Of a stretch of DNA of 64,000 nucleotides, positions 53,638 through 62,383 are shown in pieces. Position 1 is the stretch's first letter. Each line of letters begins with the position of its first letter. Source of the DNA: Amycolatopsis acididurans (GTDB taxonomy: Bacteria; Actinomycetota; Actinomycetes; Mycobacteriales; Pseudonocardiaceae); contig NZ_JAAXLS010000007.1 in assembly GCF_012328925.1 (NCBI RefSeq), forward strand, positions 62,001-126,000, given 5' to 3'. The notes beneath the pieces were generated by a model. It made no database searches. It had not been told where the DNA came from and saw nothing but the letters and a program-made list of their open reading frames with translations. A program made the position numbers and the translations under genes.

Positions 53638-54363
53638 CTATAACGGCTGGCGGCGGAGGCGGACGCGGTAGGAGTAGTGCTCGGGGAGGAAGTGGCTGAT
53701 CGCCAGCTCGACCGGGGCGCCCGCGCAGGACAGGTACAGCCGGTCGATGCGCAGCAGTGCGTGACCGGGTTCGCAGCCGAGCAGGGCGGCGGCCTCGGCG
53801 GGGGCGTGACCGACGGTCACGCTCTGCTCGGCCTCGGCGATCGGATCGGGCAGGCGGTCTTCGAGCAGGCCGATGATCGTGGCGCTGCTGCGGGCGCCGG
53901 CCTCGGTCAGCTCCGGCGCCCCGGCGAGCAGTTCGCCGATCGCGGGCGGCAGGAACACCGTCGTGACGCAGAACGGCGTGTCCTGGTGCAGGCGCAGGAA
54001 CGTGAGCTTGTCGACGGCATCGGCGGCCAGCCGCAGCCGCCCGGCGGCGTCCACGTCGATCTGCCGCCGTGGCGGGTTGACCACGCGCATGCTGGTGTCC
54101 AGCGACAGCCCCATCAGGTCCTCGATCGACCCGAACTGGCGCAGGTACTGGTCGCGCCCGGCGGCGGCGAACGTGCCGCGGCCGGGCACCCGGTAGACCA
54201 TGCCCTCGGCGACGAGGTCCTGGAACGCCCGCCGCACGGTCTGCCTGCTCACCCGGTGGGTGTCGGCGAGTTCGGCTTCGGTGGGCAGCCGCACGCCGGG
54301 CGGGAACTCGCGGCGCAGTATCCGCTCGCGTAGTTGCCGGGCCAGGCTCCCGTACGCGGTCAC
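53638..54363 (-). CDS. GntR-family (HutC type) regulator
   Basis: 241 aa. wHTH at residues 1-70: SLARQLRERILRREFPPGV, LPTEAELADTHRVSRQTVRR and GMVYRVPGRGTFA. The UTRA effector domain (80-240) has LTFLRLHQDTPFCVTTVFL and LGCEPGHALLRIDRLYLS. The GTG start overlaps the acyl-CoA dehydrogenase stop by 4 bp. Its likely operators are the TTTGTACGG repeats at 55533 and 55591. Ligand unknown, presumably an acid or acyl-CoA of the neighbouring pathway. Confidence 0.92.
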   Translation of the reverse strand: MTAYGSLARQLRERILRREFPPGVRLPTEAELADTHRVSRQTVRRAFQDLVAEGMVYRVPGRGTFAAAGRDQYLRQFGSIEDLMGLSLDTSMRVVNPPRRQIDVDAAGRLRLAADAVDKLTFLRLHQDTPFCVTTVFLPPAIGELLAGAPELTEAGARSSATIIGLLEDRLPDPIAEAEQSVTVGHAPAEAAALLGCEPGHALLRIDRLYLSCAGAPVELAISHFLPEHYSYRVRLRRQPL

Positions 54364-55526
54364 GCCTCCAGCCCGCCCCGGCTGACCAGCTGGCGCGCGA
54401 TGACGTCTCGCTGGATCTCGTTGGTGCCCTCGCCGACGATCATCAGCGGGGCGTCCCGGAAGTACCGTTCGACGTCGAACTCGGTGGAGTAGCCGTAGCC
54501 GCCGTGGATGCGCACCGCGTCGAGGGCGATCTTCATCGCGGTCTCGGACGCGAACAGCTTCGCCATGCCGGCCTCCATGTCGACCCGGCGGCCCGCGTCG
54601 GCCTCGCGCGCGGCGTGCAGCGTGAGCTGGCGCGCCGCCTGCAGCGAGGTGGCCATGTCGGCGAGGTAGTTGCCGATGGACTGGTGCCGCCAGATCGGCT
54701 TGCCGAAGGTCTCGCGGTCCTGTGCGTAGGCGAAGGCGTCGTCGAACGCGGCGCGCCCCACACCCAATGCCCGCGCCGCGACCTGCAGGCGCCCGGTCTC
54801 CAGGCCCTTCATCATCTGCGCGAAGCCGCGGCCTTCCGTGCCGCCGAGTACGGCGTCGGCGGGCGCGTGGAAGTCCTCGAAAACCAGTTCGCAGCTCTCC
54901 ACGCCCTTGTAGCCGAGCTTGGGCAGGTCGCGCGACACGGTCAGCCCGGGCCCGTGTTCGACGAGCAGGATCGAAATGCCGCGGTGCTTGGGTTCGGCGT
55001 CGGGATCGGTCTTGCACAGCAGTGCGATGAGCTGCGAGCGGCGCGAGTTTGTGATCCACGTCTTCGCGCCGTTGACGACGTAGCCGTCCTCGCCGCGGCG
55101 GGCGATCGTGCGCAGCGCCTGCAGGTCCGAGCCGCCGCCGGGTTCGGTGAGCGCCATCGTCGCGCGGACCTCACCGGTGGCCATCCTCGGCAGGTACCTG
55201 GCTTTCTGCTCCTCGGTACCGAAATGTGCGAGCAGCTTGGCGACGACGGTGTGCCCGCCCATCGCACCGGCGAGGCTCATCCAGCCGCGCGCGAGTTCCT
55301 CGGTGACCAGCACGTAGCACGGCGTGGACACCGGATTGCCGCCGTGTTCCTCGCCGATGGCGAGCCCGAAGATGCCCAGCGCCTTCATCTTCTCGATCAG
55401 CTCGCCGGGGTAGGTGTTGGCGTGTTCCAGCTCACGCGCGACCGGTCGCACCTCCTTGTCGACGAAGTCGCGCACGGTGTGCACGACCATCCGTTCGTCC
55501 GCCGTGAGGATGTCGAGGGTGCTCAT
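54360..55526 (-). CDS. acyl-CoA dehydrogenase
   Basis: 388 aa flavoprotein. FAD-binding signature: ATMALTEPGGGSDLQALR; WITNSRRSQLIALLCK follows. The C-terminal IHGGYGYSTEFDVERYFRDA and VGEGTNEIQRDV contain the catalytic Glu. It is divergent from the hydratase-lyase operon and coupled to the GntR gene. Given neighbours, short branched or dicarboxylic acyl-CoAs are possible substrates; chain length cannot be read from the sequence. Confidence 0.94.
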   Translation of the reverse strand: MSTLDILTADERMVVHTVRDFVDKEVRPVARELEHANTYPGELIEKMKALGIFGLAIGEEHGGNPVSTPCYVLVTEELARGWMSLAGAMGGHTVVAKLLAHFGTEEQKARYLPRMATGEVRATMALTEPGGGSDLQALRTIARRGEDGYVVNGAKTWITNSRRSQLIALLCKTDPDAEPKHRGISILLVEHGPGLTVSRDLPKLGYKGVESCELVFEDFHAPADAVLGGTEGRGFAQMMKGLETGRLQVAARALGVGRAAFDDAFAYAQDRETFGKPIWRHQSIGNYLADMATSLQAARQLTLHAAREADAGRRVDMEAGMAKLFASETAMKIALDAVRIHGGYGYSTEFDVERYFRDAPLMIVGEGTNEIQRDVIARQLVSRGGLEA

Positions 55527-55532
55527 CGGCTA

Positions 55533-55602
55533 TTTGTACGGCCAAATGTGTTCCCCGGTCAACGACCTCCGTGATAGGAAGGTCCGAGGTTTTGTACGGA
55601 CA
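55533..55602. promoter_or_regulatory. candidate GntR operators in divergent promoter
   Basis: TTTGTACGGCCA (55533-55544) and TTTGTACGGACA (55591-55602) are direct repeats 58 bp apart in the 85-bp gap between divergent start codons. The first also forms ATTTG-TACGGC-CAAAT, an inverted repeat. One site lies near each gene start. Confidence 0.55.
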
Positions 55603-55611
55603 GGGAGCACG

Positions 55612-56439
55612 ATGGAACTGGGCCAGTACCTCGAATCGTGGCGGCCGGGGCCGCTGACCAAGGACGACGATCTTTCGCCGGGTCCCGCGCGGGCGTTGTC
55701 CTCGGTGCTCGACCAGCCGCCGCCGGAACGGACGCTGCCACCGCTGTGGCACTGGCTGCACTTCCTCGACTGGCCCGCGCAGCGCGAGCTGGGCGAGGAC
55801 GGGCATCCCACCGAGGGACACTTCCTGCCGTCGATCCCGGACCGGCGCCGCATGTTCGCGGGCGGGCGGCTGCGTGTCGAGCAGCCGCTGCGGCTGGGCG
55901 AACGGGCCGAGAGCGTGAGCAGCGTCGCCGACGTCGTGGTCAAGCAGGGCCGCACCGGCGAGATGGCGTTCGTGACGGTGCGCAGCGAGATCAGCCAGGG
56001 CGGGCGGCTGTGCGTGGTCGAGGAGCAGGACATCGTGTACCGCTCGGGCGAGGACGAGGGGCGCACGTTCGACTACGACGCCGCCGACGCGCCGCCGTCG
56101 GATGCGGCCTGGCAACGGTCGATACGCCCGGATTCGCGGTTGTTGTTCCGGTTCAGCGCGCTGACCGCGAACGCGCACCGCATCCACTACGACGACCCGT
56201 ACGTGCGGGAGGTCGAGGGCTATCCGGGGCTGGTGGTGCACGGTCCGCTGCTGGCGTTGCTGATGCTGGAACTGGTGCGCGATCGTGAGGTGCGCACGTT
56301 CTCGTTCCGGCTGCGCAAGCCCGTGTTCGCCGGTGAGCACGTGTGTGCGCTGGGAGATCCCGGCGAGGGCGGTGCGGCGCTGCGGGTGGCGACGGCTCGC
56401 GACGACCGGCACGCGACGGCGGAGGTGACGTTCGCATGA
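55612..56439 (+). CDS. HTD2/FAS1-type acyl-CoA hydratase (itaconyl/mesaconyl-CoA hydratase-like)
   Basis: 275 aa double hot-dog. N-terminal half includes PPLWHWLHFLDWPAQRELG and LPSIPDRRRMFAGGRLRVE, features of mesaconyl-C4-CoA and itaconyl-CoA hydratases. The catalytic NAHRIHYDDPYVREVEGYPG then LVVHGPLLALLMLE carry the hydratase dyad. The upstream in-frame start is replaced by ATG 55612, which has GGGAGC upstream. It overlaps the lyase start by 4 bp, implying the product is cleaved by it. Confidence 0.88.
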   Translation: MELGQYLESWRPGPLTKDDDLSPGPARALSSVLDQPPPERTLPPLWHWLHFLDWPAQRELGEDGHPTEGHFLPSIPDRRRMFAGGRLRVEQPLRLGERAESVSSVADVVVKQGRTGEMAFVTVRSEISQGGRLCVVEEQDIVYRSGEDEGRTFDYDAADAPPSDAAWQRSIRPDSRLLFRFSALTANAHRIHYDDPYVREVEGYPGLVVHGPLLALLMLELVRDREVRTFSFRLRKPVFAGEHVCALGDPGEGGAALRVATARDDRHATAEVTFA

Positions 56440-57218
56440 CCCCCGACGAGCTGGTGGCGGTGCTGTTCGTGCCCGGCGACCGGCCGGAGCGCTTCGACAA
56501 GGCCGTCGCCTCGGGCGCCGACGCGGTGATCCTCGACCTGGAGGACGCGGTCGCGGCCGGCGACAAGGACAGCGCACGGGCCGCGGTCGATGCCTGGCTC
56601 GGCGCGGGCAACAACGCGTTCGTGCGGATCAACGGCGCCGATACCCCGTGGTTCCAGGCCGATCTGGACCTGGTGGCGCGGCACGGCTGCCCGGTCATGC
56701 TGCCCAAGGCCGAGGACCCGGACGTGCTCGGGCGCATCGAGGCGCCGCTGATCCCGCTCATCGAGACCGCGGCCGGGATCGAGTCGGCCGTCGCGGTGTG
56801 CGCGGCGCGCAACGTCGTGCGCGTCGCGTTCGGCAGCGTCGATCTGGCCACCCAGCTCGGTGTTGTGCACACCGACGAGCTGGCGCTGGGCTACGCGCGC
56901 TCGCGGCTGGTGCTCGCCAGCGCCGCGGCCGGGATCGCGCCGCCGCTGGAGGGCGTCACGACGGCGCTGGGCGATCCGGCCGTGCTCGAGGCCGACGTCG
57001 CGCACGCGCGGCGGCTCGGGTTCGGTGGCAAACTGTGCATTCACCCGCGTCAGGTTCCGTTGGTGCGCCAGGGTTTCGCCCCGACGGCGGAGGAACTGGA
57101 GTGGGCGCGGCGCGTCGTCGGGGCAGGCGAGTCGGCGTCCGCTGTGGACGGTCAGATGGTGGACCGGCCGGTGGTGGAACGCGCGCGCCGGCTGCTCGCC
57201 CGCGAGGCGAAAGACTAA
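56436..57218 (+). CDS. HpcH/HpaI (CitE-like) CoA ester lyase
   Basis: 260 aa TIM barrel. Motifs: LFVPGDRPERFDKAV, AVILDLEDAV (Mg ligands), PLIETAAGIESAVAV, VAFGSVDLATQLG, and GGKLCIHPRQVPLV. The size and motifs fit citramalyl-CoA, beta-methylmalyl-CoA or malyl-CoA lyases, which split a 3-hydroxyacyl-CoA to acetyl-CoA or propionyl-CoA plus pyruvate or glyoxylate. Stop is 9 bp before the next GTG. Confidence 0.9.
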   Translation: MTPDELVAVLFVPGDRPERFDKAVASGADAVILDLEDAVAAGDKDSARAAVDAWLGAGNNAFVRINGADTPWFQADLDLVARHGCPVMLPKAEDPDVLGRIEAPLIPLIETAAGIESAVAVCAARNVVRVAFGSVDLATQLGVVHTDELALGYARSRLVLASAAAGIAPPLEGVTTALGDPAVLEADVAHARRLGFGGKLCIHPRQVPLVRQGFAPTAEELEWARRVVGAGESASAVDGQMVDRPVVERARRLLAREAKD

Positions 57219-57227
57219 GGAGGAGCG

Positions 57228-58373
57228 GTGGAGGCCGACGAGTTCGCGGCGGTACTGGCGGCGGTGCGGGATCTGGTGCGCAAGGATGTCGTGCCGCGCG
57301 AGGAGGAGATCGAGGACCGCGACGAGATCCCGGACGAGATCCGCCGCAAGTCCGCGGAGATGGGACTGTTCGGCTGGGCGCTGCCGCAGGAGTACGGCGG
57401 GCTGGGCCTGTCCATGAGCGAGGACGTGCGGCTGGCGTTCGAACTCGGCTACACCACGCCCGCGTTCCGGTCCCTGTTCGGCACCAACAACGGCATCGCG
57501 GGCCAGGTGATCGTCCGCTACGGCACCGAGCAGCAGCGCGAGCACTGGCTGCCCAGGCTCGCCGCCGGTGCGGCCGTCGCGTCGTTCGCGCTCACCGAGG
57601 CCGAGGCGGGGTCCGATCCCAGCGGCATGACCACCACGGCGATCCGCGACGGCGACTCCTACGTGATCACCGGCACGAAGCGGTTCATCACCAACGCGCC
57701 CATCGCGGACCTGTTCGTCGTGTTCGCCCGCACCGACCCGCAGGCCAGGGGCACGCACGGCATCTCGGCGCTGCTCGTCGAGGCGGGCACGCCCGGGGTG
57801 TCCGTCGGGCCGCGCGACAAGAAGATGGGCCAGGCGGGTGCGTGGACGGCGGAGGTGTTCTTCGACGGGGCCCGCGTGCCCGCCGCGAACCTGGTGGGCG
57901 GCAAGGAAGAAGAGGGTTTCCACGCCGCGATGGCCTCGCTCGCCCGCGGCCGCCTGCACATCGCGGCGATCTGCGTCGGCCTCGCCGAGCGGGCGGTGGA
58001 GGAGATGGTCTCCTACGCGGCGAACGCGCGCCAGGGCGGGCATCCGATCGGCGATTTCCAGCTGGTGCAGGCATTGCTGGCGGAGTCCAAGGCCGAGGCG
58101 TACGCGGGACGTGCGCTCGTGCTGGACGCGGCGGCGAAGTACGACTCGCGCGAGGACACGAAGATCGGCCCGTCCTGCGCGAAACTGTTCTGCAGCGAGA
58201 TGGTCGGCCGGGTCACCGACCGCGCCGTGCAGGTGCACGGCGGCATGGGCTACATCCACGGCGTCACGGCCGAACGGCTCTACCGCGACGCCCGGCTGTT
58301 CCGCATCTACGAAGGCACCAGTGAGGTGCAGAAGCTCGTGATCGGCCGGGCTTTGCTGAAAGGCGCGCGATGA
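57228..58373 (+). CDS. acyl-CoA dehydrogenase
   Basis: 381 aa, GTG start with AAGGAGGAGCG upstream. FAD and substrate signature: ASFALTEAEAGSDPSGM; YVITGTKRFITNAP follows. C-terminal VQVHGGMGYIHGVTAERLYRD and IYEGTSEVQKLVI hold the catalytic Glu. It is distinct from the dehydrogenase at 54360. With the hydratase and lyase in one operon, it could generate the enoyl intermediate, for example by methylsuccinyl-CoA oxidation (inference). Confidence 0.94.
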   Translation: MEADEFAAVLAAVRDLVRKDVVPREEEIEDRDEIPDEIRRKSAEMGLFGWALPQEYGGLGLSMSEDVRLAFELGYTTPAFRSLFGTNNGIAGQVIVRYGTEQQREHWLPRLAAGAAVASFALTEAEAGSDPSGMTTTAIRDGDSYVITGTKRFITNAPIADLFVVFARTDPQARGTHGISALLVEAGTPGVSVGPRDKKMGQAGAWTAEVFFDGARVPAANLVGGKEEEGFHAAMASLARGRLHIAAICVGLAERAVEEMVSYAANARQGGHPIGDFQLVQALLAESKAEAYAGRALVLDAAAKYDSREDTKIGPSCAKLFCSEMVGRVTDRAVQVHGGMGYIHGVTAERLYRDARLFRIYEGTSEVQKLVIGRALLKGAR

Positions 58374-59551
58374 CACTGCCGCTGGAAGGGTTCACCGTCG
58401 TCAGCCTCGAACAGGCCGTCGCCGCGCCGCTCGCGACGAGGCATCTCGCGGACCAGGGCGCCCGGGTGATCAAGGTGGAGCGCGTGGACGGCGGGGACTT
58501 CGCCCGCGCCTACGACACCACCGTGCGGGGGATGGCCTCGCATTTCGTGTGGCTCAACCGCGGCAAGGAATCCGTGGCGCTCAACCTCAAGGACGACGAG
58601 GGGCTGCGGCTGCTGCGGGAGCTGATCGCGCGGGCCGACGTGTTCCTGCAGAACCTCGCGCCCGGCGCCGCCGCGCGGCTGGGACTGGACGCCCCGGCAC
58701 TGCGCGGGGAACGGCCGGAGCTGGTCGTGGTCGACATGTCGGGATACGGCTCGTCGGGCCCGTATCGCGACCGGCGCGCCTACGACCTGCTGGTGCAGAG
58801 CGAGGCCGGGCTCGTGTCGATCACCGGGACGCCGGACGCGCCGGCGAAAACCGGCATCCCGACGGCGGATATCGCGGCCGGTATGTACGCCTATTCCGGT
58901 GTGCTCTCGGCGTTGCTGCGGCGTACGCGCACCGGCGAGGGCGCGCATCTGGAAGTGTCGATGTTCGACGCGGTCGCGGAATGGATGGGGCATCCGCTGT
59001 ACCTGTCGGCGCACACCGGGCAGCAGCCGCCGCGCACCGGGCTGAGCCATCCGATCATCGCGCCCTACGACGCCTATCCCACCGCCGACGGCGAGGTCCT
59101 CATCGGCATCCAGAACGACCGGGGCTGGGTGCGGCTGGTCAAGGACGTGCTGGGCAGGCCGGAACTGGCCGAGGACCCGGATTTCGCGACGAACGTGGCC
59201 CGCGTGCGCAACCGGTCGCGGGTCGACGCCGCGGTCGCCGAGGGCACCGCGACGATGACGTCCGAGGAACTGGTGCGCCGCCTCGACGCGGCGGGCATCG
59301 CGTCGGCGAAGCTGAACATGGTGGGCGAGCTCATCGCGCATCCGCAACTGTCCGAACGCGACCGCTGGCGGGAGGTCGCCACGCCCGTCGGGCCGATCTC
59401 GGCGGTCCTGCCGCCCGTGACGTTCGGCGACGTGGAGGCGCGCATGGGTGCGGTGCCCGCGCTGGGCGAGCACACCGACGGCGTCCTGACCGAGCTGGGC
59501 CTGTCCGCGCAGGCGCTGGAATCGTTGCGCGCACGTGGAATCGTGGCCTGA
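58370..59551 (+). CDS. CaiB/BaiF family CoA transferase
   Basis: 393 aa family III CoA-transferase. FTVVSLEQAVAAPLATRHLA, VIKVERVDGGDFARAYD and FVWLNRGKESVALNLKD are N-terminal signatures; the catalytic Asp lies in LEVSMFDAVAEWMGHPLY. NDRGWVRLVKDVLGRPE closes the family core. It overlaps the dehydrogenase stop by 4 bp. It would activate a free acid, such as an itaconate- or methylsuccinate-type substrate, by CoA transfer from succinyl-CoA or another donor. Confidence 0.92.
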   Translation: MTLPLEGFTVVSLEQAVAAPLATRHLADQGARVIKVERVDGGDFARAYDTTVRGMASHFVWLNRGKESVALNLKDDEGLRLLRELIARADVFLQNLAPGAAARLGLDAPALRGERPELVVVDMSGYGSSGPYRDRRAYDLLVQSEAGLVSITGTPDAPAKTGIPTADIAAGMYAYSGVLSALLRRTRTGEGAHLEVSMFDAVAEWMGHPLYLSAHTGQQPPRTGLSHPIIAPYDAYPTADGEVLIGIQNDRGWVRLVKDVLGRPELAEDPDFATNVARVRNRSRVDAAVAEGTATMTSEELVRRLDAAGIASAKLNMVGELIAHPQLSERDRWREVATPVGPISAVLPPVTFGDVEARMGAVPALGEHTDGVLTELGLSAQALESLRARGIVA

Positions 59552-59557
59552 GGCGGG

Positions 59558-60049
59558 TCAGTAGTAGCCGCCGCGCTGATCCCATTCGCGGGTCATCAGC
59601 TTGGTGTCGTCGCGCCGCGGTGGCTTGGGCCGCAGCGCGCTGCCGGACAGGCTGACCAGCAGCAGGGTGATCACCAGGCCGATGACGAGGTTCAGCAGTC
59701 CCGTCGCGATCTTGGTCTCCCAGCTGACCGACAGGCTCAGTGGCAGCACGACCGCGATCAGTGTCAGCAGCACCATGATCCACCCGAAGAACGTGGTGGC
59801 GTTCGGGGTGGCCAGCGACAGGATGTGGATCAGGCCGGTGGCCAGCAGCGCCGCGGCCGCCGAACAGAGCGCGTAGGTGGCGGTGTTGGCGTTGCCCCAC
59901 AGGCCGGAGCCCTTGGGCGCCAGGATCGCGACCCCGGCGAGGCCGCGGGCGATCAGGATGCCCACGATCGCGACCAGCGCGGCTACGAGCGCGGTCGCGC
60001 AGCCGCCCGCCCACAGGCGCTTGGGATCCGGCCGGACCGGCTCGCTCAT
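59558..60049 (-). CDS. four-TM DUF6069-like membrane protein
   Basis: 163 aa. TM helices: ATALVAALVAIVGILIARGL, ALCSAAAALLATGLIHIL, GWIMVLLTLIAVVLPLSLSV, and LLNLVIGLVITLLLVSLSG. A cytoplasmic tail of about 25 residues follows (PKPPRRDDTKLMTREWDQ). The length, helix count and HILSLATPN segment resemble DUF6069, but I am not certain. It converges with the CoA transferase gene, 6 bp between stops. Confidence 0.7.
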   Translation of the reverse strand: MSEPVRPDPKRLWAGGCATALVAALVAIVGILIARGLAGVAILAPKGSGLWGNANTATYALCSAAAALLATGLIHILSLATPNATTFFGWIMVLLTLIAVVLPLSLSVSWETKIATGLLNLVIGLVITLLLVSLSGSALRPKPPRRDDTKLMTREWDQRGGYY

Positions 60050-60116
60050 GACGTTCCCTCCTCACGCCAGACTTCACTGTCCGGCTACCCACTGCTGCGC
60101 GGGGTAAACCCAGCGG

Positions 60117-60737
60117 TCACGGAGCGCGGCGGGCGAGCCCGAGCACGTGTGGCGAGGCGGGCACGCCCGGTGCCGGAAAGCGGAAGTACCGGCTCTTCTC
60201 GACGGTGAATCCGGCCGCGGAGATCGACACGTCGGTGGCGCGCACGAGCTGGCAGCCGCCCGCGATGAGCGGCCACACCACGTTGACGATCTTCTGATAG
60301 CGGACGAACCCCGGTTGCCCCGCGCGGATGTGCTCGTAGAACCGCAGCTCGCCGCCCGGCCGCAGCACGCGGCGGACCTCCCGCAACGCGGCGTCGGCGT
60401 CGCGTACCGAACACAGCACGAGCGACGTGACGGCCACGTCGAAGGCCTCGTCCTCGCCGGGCAGCTGCTCGGCCGTGCCTTCGATGACCGTCACCGGCAC
60501 GGGTGCCTCGCGGGCGGCCTCCTCTGCCCGGGCCCGCAGGCTGGGCTCCGGTTCGATGGCCACCACCTCGGTGACCGTCTCCGGGTAGTGGGCGAAGTTG
60601 ATGCCGTGCCCCGACCCGACCTCGATGACCCGGCCGGTCACACCGGCCAGCAGCTCGTCTCGATGCTCGGCCGCACCCGCGGCCTCGCCTGCGGCGGCGA
60701 TGCGCGGGTAGAGCCGGGCGAACACCGGATGTCTCAC
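60117..60737 (-). CDS. class I SAM-dependent methyltransferase
   Basis: 206 aa. SAM motif I VIEVGSGHGINFAHY, motif II around VVAIEPEPSLRARAEEAA, and DVAVTSLVLCSVRDADAAL. VRRVLRPGGELRFYEHIRAG is the post-I signature of small phospholipid or thiol methyltransferases. GTG start overlapping the PucR stop by 4 bp. Substrate unknown; coupling to a proline-type regulator may be incidental. Confidence 0.88.
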   Translation of the reverse strand: MRHPVFARLYPRIAAAGEAAGAAEHRDELLAGVTGRVIEVGSGHGINFAHYPETVTEVVAIEPEPSLRARAEEAAREAPVPVTVIEGTAEQLPGEDEAFDVAVTSLVLCSVRDADAALREVRRVLRPGGELRFYEHIRAGQPGFVRYQKIVNVVWPLIAGGCQLVRATDVSISAAGFTVEKSRYFRFPAPGVPASPHVLGLARRAP

Positions 60738-62299
60738 GAGGTCCAGCGTAGTGCGAGCAGCAACTGCAGGTGGCAGAAAAGCCGTTCCCTCGGATCGGCC
60801 AGTTCGATGCCGCTGACCGCGACCGCGCGCCGGATCCGGTGCCGCACCGTGTTCGGGTGGATGTGCAGCCGCGCGGCGGCGGCGCGCACGTCGCCGAGCG
60901 CGTCGAGGTAGGCCAGCAGGGAGGTGACGAGTTCGCTGCCGTGCTTCGCGTCGTGCGCGACCAGCGCGGCCACCGCCGGGTCGCGGAGATCGGGTGTGGC
61001 CTCGATGAGGTTCAGCGTCGCCCCGAGCAGCACCTCGCCGCGCAGATCGCCGATCGTCGCGACGTCGGTGTCGGGGGTGCGGGCCATCGCGTCGAGCACC
61101 CGGTCCGCCTCGGCGCGCGCGGCGGTCACCGAGGCCAGCGACGGCGCGGGCGAGCCGATGCCGGCCTGCGCGCGCATCCCGGCGCGCGCGAGCACACCGA
61201 CGACGTGCCGGGCCAGTGTTGTCAGCGCCGCTTCGGCCTCGTCCGGCGGCACCTCCGGCAGCACCGCGTACACCCGCGCGCCGATCGTGCCGACGAGCGC
61301 GCCGCGGCGGTAGGAACTCGCGTGCACCGACACGACGTTGGCGATCTCCAGCTGGTGCAGTTCGTGCTCGGAGCGGTCGTGCTCGGCGTCGCGCTGCGCG
61401 AAGGCCACCACGATCACCGGTGCGGCGGGGTCGAGGCCGGACTGCCCGGCGACGAGATCCGCGCTGACCTGCCCGTCCAGCAGGCCGGGTACGAGGTCCT
61501 CGCGCGAGCGCAGGCCGGGCGAACCGCGGCGGCGCACCAGGTGGACCGCGGCGAGCCGGGCCGCGCCGAGCAGCGCGCTTTCGGCCCGCTCGGCGAAGGG
61601 GTGGCTACCCTGCTGCACCCACATCGTGCCCAGATGCTGCGACCCGGCGCGGATGCCGACCACGAGCCGCGGCCGGATGCCCAGCTCCGGCCGCTCCTCG
61701 ACGCGCACGACCTCTTCGCTGGAGCGGACCCGCTGGTAGACGCCCCATTTCCGGAGCAGCGAGAGGTACTGTTCCGGCCCTTCCCAGCCCAGGATCGTCA
61801 GCCGCCGCAGTTCGTCGATCTCGTCGTCGGAACGCGAGTAGGCGACCACCCGGTTACCCGCGTCCTCGATGCTGACGTTGCCGCCGGTGAGCAGCGCGGT
61901 GGTCTGCGCCAGCCCGAACAGGTCGCCGTACCCGTCGTCCGAGGCGGCCAGCGCCGCGCCTTCGAGCACCTCGCGCACCAGCACCTGCAGCTGGTCCCAG
62001 CGCACCCGCGGCCGCACGGTCAGCAGTGCGATCCCGGCGTCCTCGGCCGCCGCGCGCGGGCCGTCGGGCCCCTTCACCGCGACCGCCGCGGCGCCGGCGC
62101 GGGCCGCGAGCCGGACCGATCGCGCCGCCTCCCGCCCGCGCGCCCCGATCACCAGCACCAGCTCGCCGGAGTAGCTGCCCAGCTCGTCGTCGGGATCCAG
62201 GATCGCGACACCGCGGACGGCGGTGTCGGCACTGCCCGCGGTCAGCTCCATGAACGGTTCGCCGACCGCGATCAGCAGCTGCCCGAGGCTCGTGTTCAT
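60734..62299 (-). CDS. PucR-family regulator, probable proline-catabolism activator
   Basis: 521 aa from ATG 62299. The N-terminal PucR domain (residues 1-150) has LLIAVGEPFMELTAGSAD and GRAEAARSVRLAARAG-like helices. A GGDEF-like middle is followed by the C-terminal HTH: LLAYLDALGDVRAAAARL then HIHPNTVRHRIRRAVAVSG. Regulators of this kind next to pruA control proline dehydrogenase and P5C dehydrogenase in actinomycetes. A longer start (GTG 62314) would overlap half of a putative operator. Confidence 0.92.
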   Translation of the reverse strand: MNTSLGQLLIAVGEPFMELTAGSADTAVRGVAILDPDDELGSYSGELVLVIGARGREAARSVRLAARAGAAAVAVKGPDGPRAAAEDAGIALLTVRPRVRWDQLQVLVREVLEGAALAASDDGYGDLFGLAQTTALLTGGNVSIEDAGNRVVAYSRSDDEIDELRRLTILGWEGPEQYLSLLRKWGVYQRVRSSEEVVRVEERPELGIRPRLVVGIRAGSQHLGTMWVQQGSHPFAERAESALLGAARLAAVHLVRRRGSPGLRSREDLVPGLLDGQVSADLVAGQSGLDPAAPVIVVAFAQRDAEHDRSEHELHQLEIANVVSVHASSYRRGALVGTIGARVYAVLPEVPPDEAEAALTTLARHVVGVLARAGMRAQAGIGSPAPSLASVTAARAEADRVLDAMARTPDTDVATIGDLRGEVLLGATLNLIEATPDLRDPAVAALVAHDAKHGSELVTSLLAYLDALGDVRAAAARLHIHPNTVRHRIRRAVAVSGIELADPRERLFCHLQLLLALRWTS

Positions 62300-62301
62300 G
62301 C

Positions 62302-62347
62302 TGTCCAATCGCACAATGTTTCTCTGTCGACTTTAGCTGATCGGACA
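62302..62347. promoter_or_regulatory. candidate PucR operator in the pruA divergent promoter
   Basis: TGTCCAATC (62302-62310) and GATCGGACA (62339-62347) are inverted with 8 of 9 matches and a 28-bp spacer, between the regulator ATG and pruA. The regulator-proximal arm is 2 bp from the start codon, as for an autoregulatory site. Confidence 0.5.
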
Positions 62348-62383
62348 ATCCGCGGCGGGCCGCCGATCCTTACCGTTTTGCCT

